Part shown: piece by piece, positions 49,665 to 52,816 of the stretch
Layout: each line of letters opens with the position of its first letter
Numbering within the stretch: the stretch's first letter is position 1
Assembly: GCF_900187425.1 (NCBI RefSeq)
Contig: NZ_FYDJ01000030.1
Coordinates: forward strand, 1-52,816
DNA length: 52,816 nt
Source: Pseudomonas sp. Irchel s3h14
GTDB taxonomy: Bacteria > Pseudomonadota > Gammaproteobacteria > Pseudomonadales > Pseudomonadaceae
Reading direction: 5' to 3'
Notes under the pieces: generated by a model
Databases searched by the model: none
What the model was told of the DNA's origin: nothing
Seen by the model: the letters and a program-made list of their open reading frames with translations, nothing else
Program-made: the position numbers and the translations under genes

Positions 49665-51176
49665 TCAATTTGAGAGGCTCTTAAGCAGGGCCGGGGTTTT
49701 CGGTACAGCGGTCTGGCTGTCCTTCGGCACGTCGTTGCCCGCACCGAGTCCACCGCCCAAAGCGGTTACCAGTTCAGCGTGAGCACTGAGGCGTGCGGCC
49801 TGCACCTGCTGCTGAACTTGTTGCTGTTTGAACAACAGCGTCTGGGCGTTGAGCACGTTGAGGTAGTCGGTGAGCCCGCGCTGGTAGGCGATCATTGCGA
49901 TGTCATAAGTCTTCTGGGCTGTGGCCACCGACTCGGCGGCGAAGGTTTGCTGCTTGTCCATGGATTCGCGGCGGATCAACTGGTCGGAGATGTTTTTGAG
50001 CGCGTTGACCAGCGTCTGGTTGTACTTGGCCACGGCGATGTCGTAACCGGCCGAGGCTTCGCCCAGCTCCGAACGCAAACGGCCGCCGTCGAAGATAGGC
50101 AACGAGATGGCCGGGCCGACGCTGTAGTTGAGCTTCTTGCCGGTCAAAAACTCCAGCGCCCCGCCGCCAGTGGCCATGTAGCCGAGGCTGCCGACCAGGT
50201 CGACGTTGGGGTAGAAACCGGCGTGAGCGACATCAATACCGCGCGCCTGGGCCGCCACTTGCCAACGACTGGCAACCACGTCCGGGCGTTGGCCGAGCAG
50301 TTGCGCGGGCAAGGTCGACGGCAACTTCAGTGCTGCGCCCAACGACATCGTTGGCCGCTGCAACTGCGCACCCTCCCCCGGACCTTTGCCCGCAAGGGCT
50401 GCGAGTTGATTGCGGCTCAGGGCGATTTCTTCGTCCAGCGCATCGATCTGGCGGTGGGTTTCCGGCAGCGGCGTTTCAGCCTGACTGACTTCGAAATGGG
50501 TGCCGATACCACCGTTCAGGCGCTTCTGCGCAAGGTCGAGAATTTGCTGCTGCTGTTTCAAGGTCGCGGCGACGATGTCCCGTTGCGCGTAATGCAACGA
50601 CAGTTCGATGTAGGCGCGCACGATGTTGTTCTGCAATTCGAGCTGGGCCAGACGTGCTTCCGCGGCAGTCATGTGCGCCATGTCGACGGCGCGCTCGGTG
50701 GCGTTGCTTTCGCGACCCCAAAGGTCGAGGGCGTAGCTGAAGCCCAATGACGCGTTGTTGTCCCACGTCGTCCTGTTGGCCAACTCGCCCGGTCCGTAGA
50801 ACTGATCGGTGGGCCAGTTGTGGCGTTTGAGAGTGGATTCACCATTGATCTGCAAAGACTCGGCGGACTCGGCGATCCCGGCCATGGATTTGGCCTGACG
50901 CACTCGCGCCGTCGCCATGGCCATGGTCGGGCTGCCTTGCAGGGCGAGGTCGATCCAGCGGTTCAGTTGCGGGTCGCCATAGGCCTGCCACCATTGCGCG
51001 GTGGGCCAGTGAGCGTCCTGTGCAGCGTTCTGAATGGCTTCGTCGGTGGCCAATGAATTGGCCTCGAGTGCCTTGCCCTGTGGGGCAATACCTCCGGTAC
51101 CGATGCAGCCGCTGATTGCCAGGGTTAAAGCCAAAACACTGAGCGTCTGAAGCGCTCTGTTGATGCGACGCGGCAC
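49665..51176 (-). CDS. NodT-family outer-membrane efflux lipoprotein
   Basis: This 503-aa TolC-like protein has lipobox ISGC and two long helical repeats with coiled-coil character (LARLELQNNIVRAYIELSLHYAQRD and AVAKYNQTLVNALKNISD). It forms the outer-membrane exit for the FUSC/HlyD system. The start is a GTG at 51176 with AGGAA nine bases upstream. It is the first gene of the efflux unit, divergent from the LysR gene. A 162-bp gap with a REP doublet separates it from the permease gene. Confidence 0.9.
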   Translation of the reverse strand: MPRRINRALQTLSVLALTLAISGCIGTGGIAPQGKALEANSLATDEAIQNAAQDAHWPTAQWWQAYGDPQLNRWIDLALQGSPTMAMATARVRQAKSMAGIAESAESLQINGESTLKRHNWPTDQFYGPGELANRTTWDNNASLGFSYALDLWGRESNATERAVDMAHMTAAEARLAQLELQNNIVRAYIELSLHYAQRDIVAATLKQQQQILDLAQKRLNGGIGTHFEVSQAETPLPETHRQIDALDEEIALSRNQLAALAGKGPGEGAQLQRPTMSLGAALKLPSTLPAQLLGQRPDVVASRWQVAAQARGIDVAHAGFYPNVDLVGSLGYMATGGGALEFLTGKKLNYSVGPAISLPIFDGGRLRSELGEASAGYDIAVAKYNQTLVNALKNISDQLIRRESMDKQQTFAAESVATAQKTYDIAMIAYQRGLTDYLNVLNAQTLLFKQQQVQQQVQAARLSAHAELVTALGGGLGAGNDVPKDSQTAVPKTPALLKSLSN

Positions 51177-51357
51177 TGCTGCGATTTCCTGAGGTGGGGA
51201 GTTGTTCCTGAGGTGCGCAATTCTAGGGGTGGGTTTGGATGGCGATAAGCTGGGAATCCTGTGAATCTTTGTTACCGTTAACGCGATAATCCCTTGGTCG
51301 GGGTCTCAGCCCCCGTAACTTCGTGTCACAATTTGCCATCGCCTCCGAGAGCACCCC
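51177..51357. promoter_or_regulatory. divergent promoter region, nodT/LysR
   Basis: The 181-bp gap between the divergent efflux unit and the LysR gene is the expected site of a LysR operator and two promoters. I could not single out one T-N11-A box with confidence. Confidence 0.45.
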
Positions 51358-52326
51358 ATGGACACTTTGCAAAACATGCGCGCCTTCAGTTACGTGGCCG
51401 AGGCCGGCAGCTTCACCGCCGCCGCCGTGCAACTCGACACCACGACGGCCAACGTTTCGCGCGCGGTCTCCAACCTGGAAGCCCACCTGCAAACCCGCCT
51501 GCTCAACCGCACCACCCGACGCATCGCCCTGACCGAGGCCGGCAAGCGCTATCTATTGCGCTGCGAGCAGATCCTGGCCTACGTCGAAGAAGCCGAAGCC
51601 GAAGCCAGCGACGCCCACGCCCGCCCGGCCGGACAGCTCAAGGTGCACACCATGACCGGCATCGGTCAGCACTTCGTGATCGACGCCATCGCCCGCTACC
51701 GCAAGACTCACCCCGACGTCACCTTCGACCTGACCATGGCCAACCGCGTGCCGGACTTGCTCGACGAGGGCTACGACGTGTCCATCGTGCTCGCCAGCGA
51801 ACTGCCGGACTCAGGCTTCGTCTCCCAGCGTTTGGGCATCACCTACAGCATCGTTTGCGCCTCGCCCGCCTATGTGAAAGCCAACGGCTGCGCGCAGAAA
51901 CCCAGCGATTTGCTGAACCACGCGTGTTTGCGTTTGGTAAGCCCGGTGATTCCGCTGGAGAAATGGACCTTCGACGGCCCGGAAGGCCAGGAAATGGTGA
52001 CCATTAATAGCTCGCCGTTTCTGGTGAACTCCGCTGATGCGATGAAGACGGCGATCATCAGCGGCATGGGGGTTGGGGTTTTGCCGGTGTATGCAGCGAT
52101 TGAAGGGTTGCGCAACGGTACGCTGGTGCGGGTGATGCCGAATTACCGCTCGCAGGAATTGAATCTGTATGCGATCTATCCGTCGCGGCAGTATCTGGAT
52201 GCGAAGATTAAAACGTGGGTCGAGTATTTGCGCGGGTCGTTGCCCGAGATTTTGGCGGCGCATCAGGCGGAATTGGTGGCGTATGAATTGAGCGGGAGCA
52301 TGGGTGGGGTTCGGGTGGCGAACTAA
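51358..52326 (+). CDS. LysR-family transcriptional regulator (probable control of the efflux unit)
   Basis: The 322-aa protein has an N-terminal helix-turn-helix (residues about 1-60, AGSFTAAAVQLDTTTANVSR), a linker helix and a periplasmic-binding-like effector domain (about 90-300, ISGMGVGVLP). Its position divergent from nodT-fusC-aaeX-hlyD mirrors aaeR beside aaeXAB in E. coli, where aromatic carboxylates induce export. The effector here is an inference. Confidence 0.9.
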   Translation: MDTLQNMRAFSYVAEAGSFTAAAVQLDTTTANVSRAVSNLEAHLQTRLLNRTTRRIALTEAGKRYLLRCEQILAYVEEAEAEASDAHARPAGQLKVHTMTGIGQHFVIDAIARYRKTHPDVTFDLTMANRVPDLLDEGYDVSIVLASELPDSGFVSQRLGITYSIVCASPAYVKANGCAQKPSDLLNHACLRLVSPVIPLEKWTFDGPEGQEMVTINSSPFLVNSADAMKTAIISGMGVGVLPVYAAIEGLRNGTLVRVMPNYRSQELNLYAIYPSRQYLDAKIKTWVEYLRGSLPEILAAHQAELVAYELSGSMGGVRVAN

Positions 52327-52374
52327 ACATTCAACATTGATGGCGAATAACACTCCGCCATCGTCGGAACGCCG

Positions 52375-52398
52375 CCCGGAGCAAGCTCACTCCCACAA
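52375..52398. repeat. degenerate single REP arm
   Basis: CCCGGAGCAAGCTCACTCCC resembles one REP arm with several changes and no facing partner. It probably marks a decayed copy. Confidence 0.5.
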
Positions 52399-52504
52399 TG
52401 GATCGGCGTACGCCTTTCGCTCCTCACCACTCAACAGGCCGAGCGTTAGCTCGCCTGCAGCCCTTGATCTTGATCCACCCGCCCCATCGGGAGGCTGAGT
52501 GGAG

Positions 52505-52668
52505 GCGTTCATCTGGGGGGTAGGCGCGCAGCGCCGTTCGACGCAGTCGAACACATCGAGAGGAGGTCGAAGCGAAGCCGACCGGAGGCGATGCCCCCAG
52601 ATGAATGCCGGAACGAAGGAACGCCGAGCCCAGGCGAGGGGCCGGACGCTCGGGGCGAGCCTTTTTTT
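52505..52668. repeat. structured palindromic element ending in a terminator
   Basis: TTCATCTGGGGG (52508-52519) and CCCCCAGATGAA (52594-52605) form a perfect 12-bp outer stem. Two inner hairpins follow: GTTCGA/TCGAAC (52536-52552) and GGTCG/CGACC (52565-52583). After it, GCTCG (52648) and CGAGC (52656) form a hairpin followed by TTTTTTT. The layout suggests a folded RNA or a dispersed repeat. I recall similar sequence recurring in Pseudomonas genomes, often mis-annotated as short proteins. Confidence 0.65.
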
Positions 52669-52761
52669 GCTTACTTATTTTTGGCGTTTCCCTCCGTGTC
52701 AGGCTACCTGTCGCCCTTGTTGATTGACTCAATCATTCAAGAGGGCGAAGGTGAATAACAA

Positions 52762-52816
52762 ATGTCCAAAATGGGCAAGCGATACGAAAGCGACTTCAAA
52801 GACTGGGTCGTTCTGC
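52762..52816 (+). CDS. start of an unidentified gene cut by the window end
   Basis: AAGGTG lies eight bases before an ATG at 52762, and the visible reading is MSKMGKRYESDFKDWVVL. The Lys/Arg-Tyr-x-x-(D/E)-F-K pattern vaguely recalls the N-terminus of IS3-type transposase OrfA. A GTG a few bases upstream (52751) in another frame is also possible, giving NNKCPKWASD. Too little is present to decide. Confidence 0.35.
   Translation, partial: MSKMGKRYESDFKDWVVL

Noticed and set aside
1..52816. CRISPR arrays, tRNA or rRNA genes, phage or ICE attachment sites
   Set aside because: No regularly spaced direct repeats, cloverleaf sequences, integrase genes or rRNA-like tracts were seen; the repeats present are inverted REP-type pairs.

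Overview
The window reads as chromosome of a fluorescent Pseudomonas. It carries a complete alginate operon in the Pseudomonas gene order, a cyoABCDE operon, and many inverted pairs of the GTGGGAGCGGGCTTGCTCGCGA-type REP sequence usual in the P. fluorescens group. Codon use is GC-rich almost throughout.

Region 1 (about 0.4-12.8 kb) is accessory. Two PLP-binding MocR/GntR regulators bracket ten genes, all on the minus strand, in two transcription units. The upstream unit runs MFS exporter, ATP-grasp ligase, RidA-like deaminase, cupin, and ends at a strong terminator. The downstream unit runs YfcF-like glutathione transferase, KamA-type radical-SAM aminomutase, class IV aminotransferase, clavaminate synthase-like Fe/2-oxoglutarate oxygenase, AurF-type di-iron N-oxygenase, metallo-beta-lactamase-fold hydrolase. 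There is no NRPS, PKS or carrier protein. My reading is a small-molecule pathway that reshapes and N-oxidises an amino acid, joins it by an ATP-grasp ligase and exports it. I do not recognise the product. This is the best candidate in the window for an undescribed system.

Region 2 (12.9-25.7 kb) is core metabolism on the minus strand: cyoABCDE (cytochrome bo3 oxidase and haem O synthase), dsbB, a cationic amino acid binding protein, moaCDE, a PIN-PhoH protein and a degenerate polysaccharide deacetylase. yaaA is on the plus strand.

Region 3 (25.6-43.0 kb) is an 800-bp algD control region followed by algD-alg8-alg44-algK-algE-algG-algX-algL-algI-algJ-algF-algA. These cover GDP-mannuronate supply, c-di-GMP-gated polymerisation, periplasmic epimerisation, acetylation and lysis, and outer-membrane export. 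Repeat or hairpin elements sit in the algD/alg8, algL/algI and algF/algA gaps.

Region 4 (43.2-52.8 kb) holds a small membrane protein, an SDR oxidoreductase, an unrecognised 246-aa protein beside an AT-rich gap, a SnoaL-like protein, and an aromatic-acid type efflux unit (NodT lipoprotein, FUSC permease, AaeX-like protein, HlyD-type adaptor) divergent from a LysR regulator. The window ends in a structured palindromic element followed by the start of an unidentified gene.
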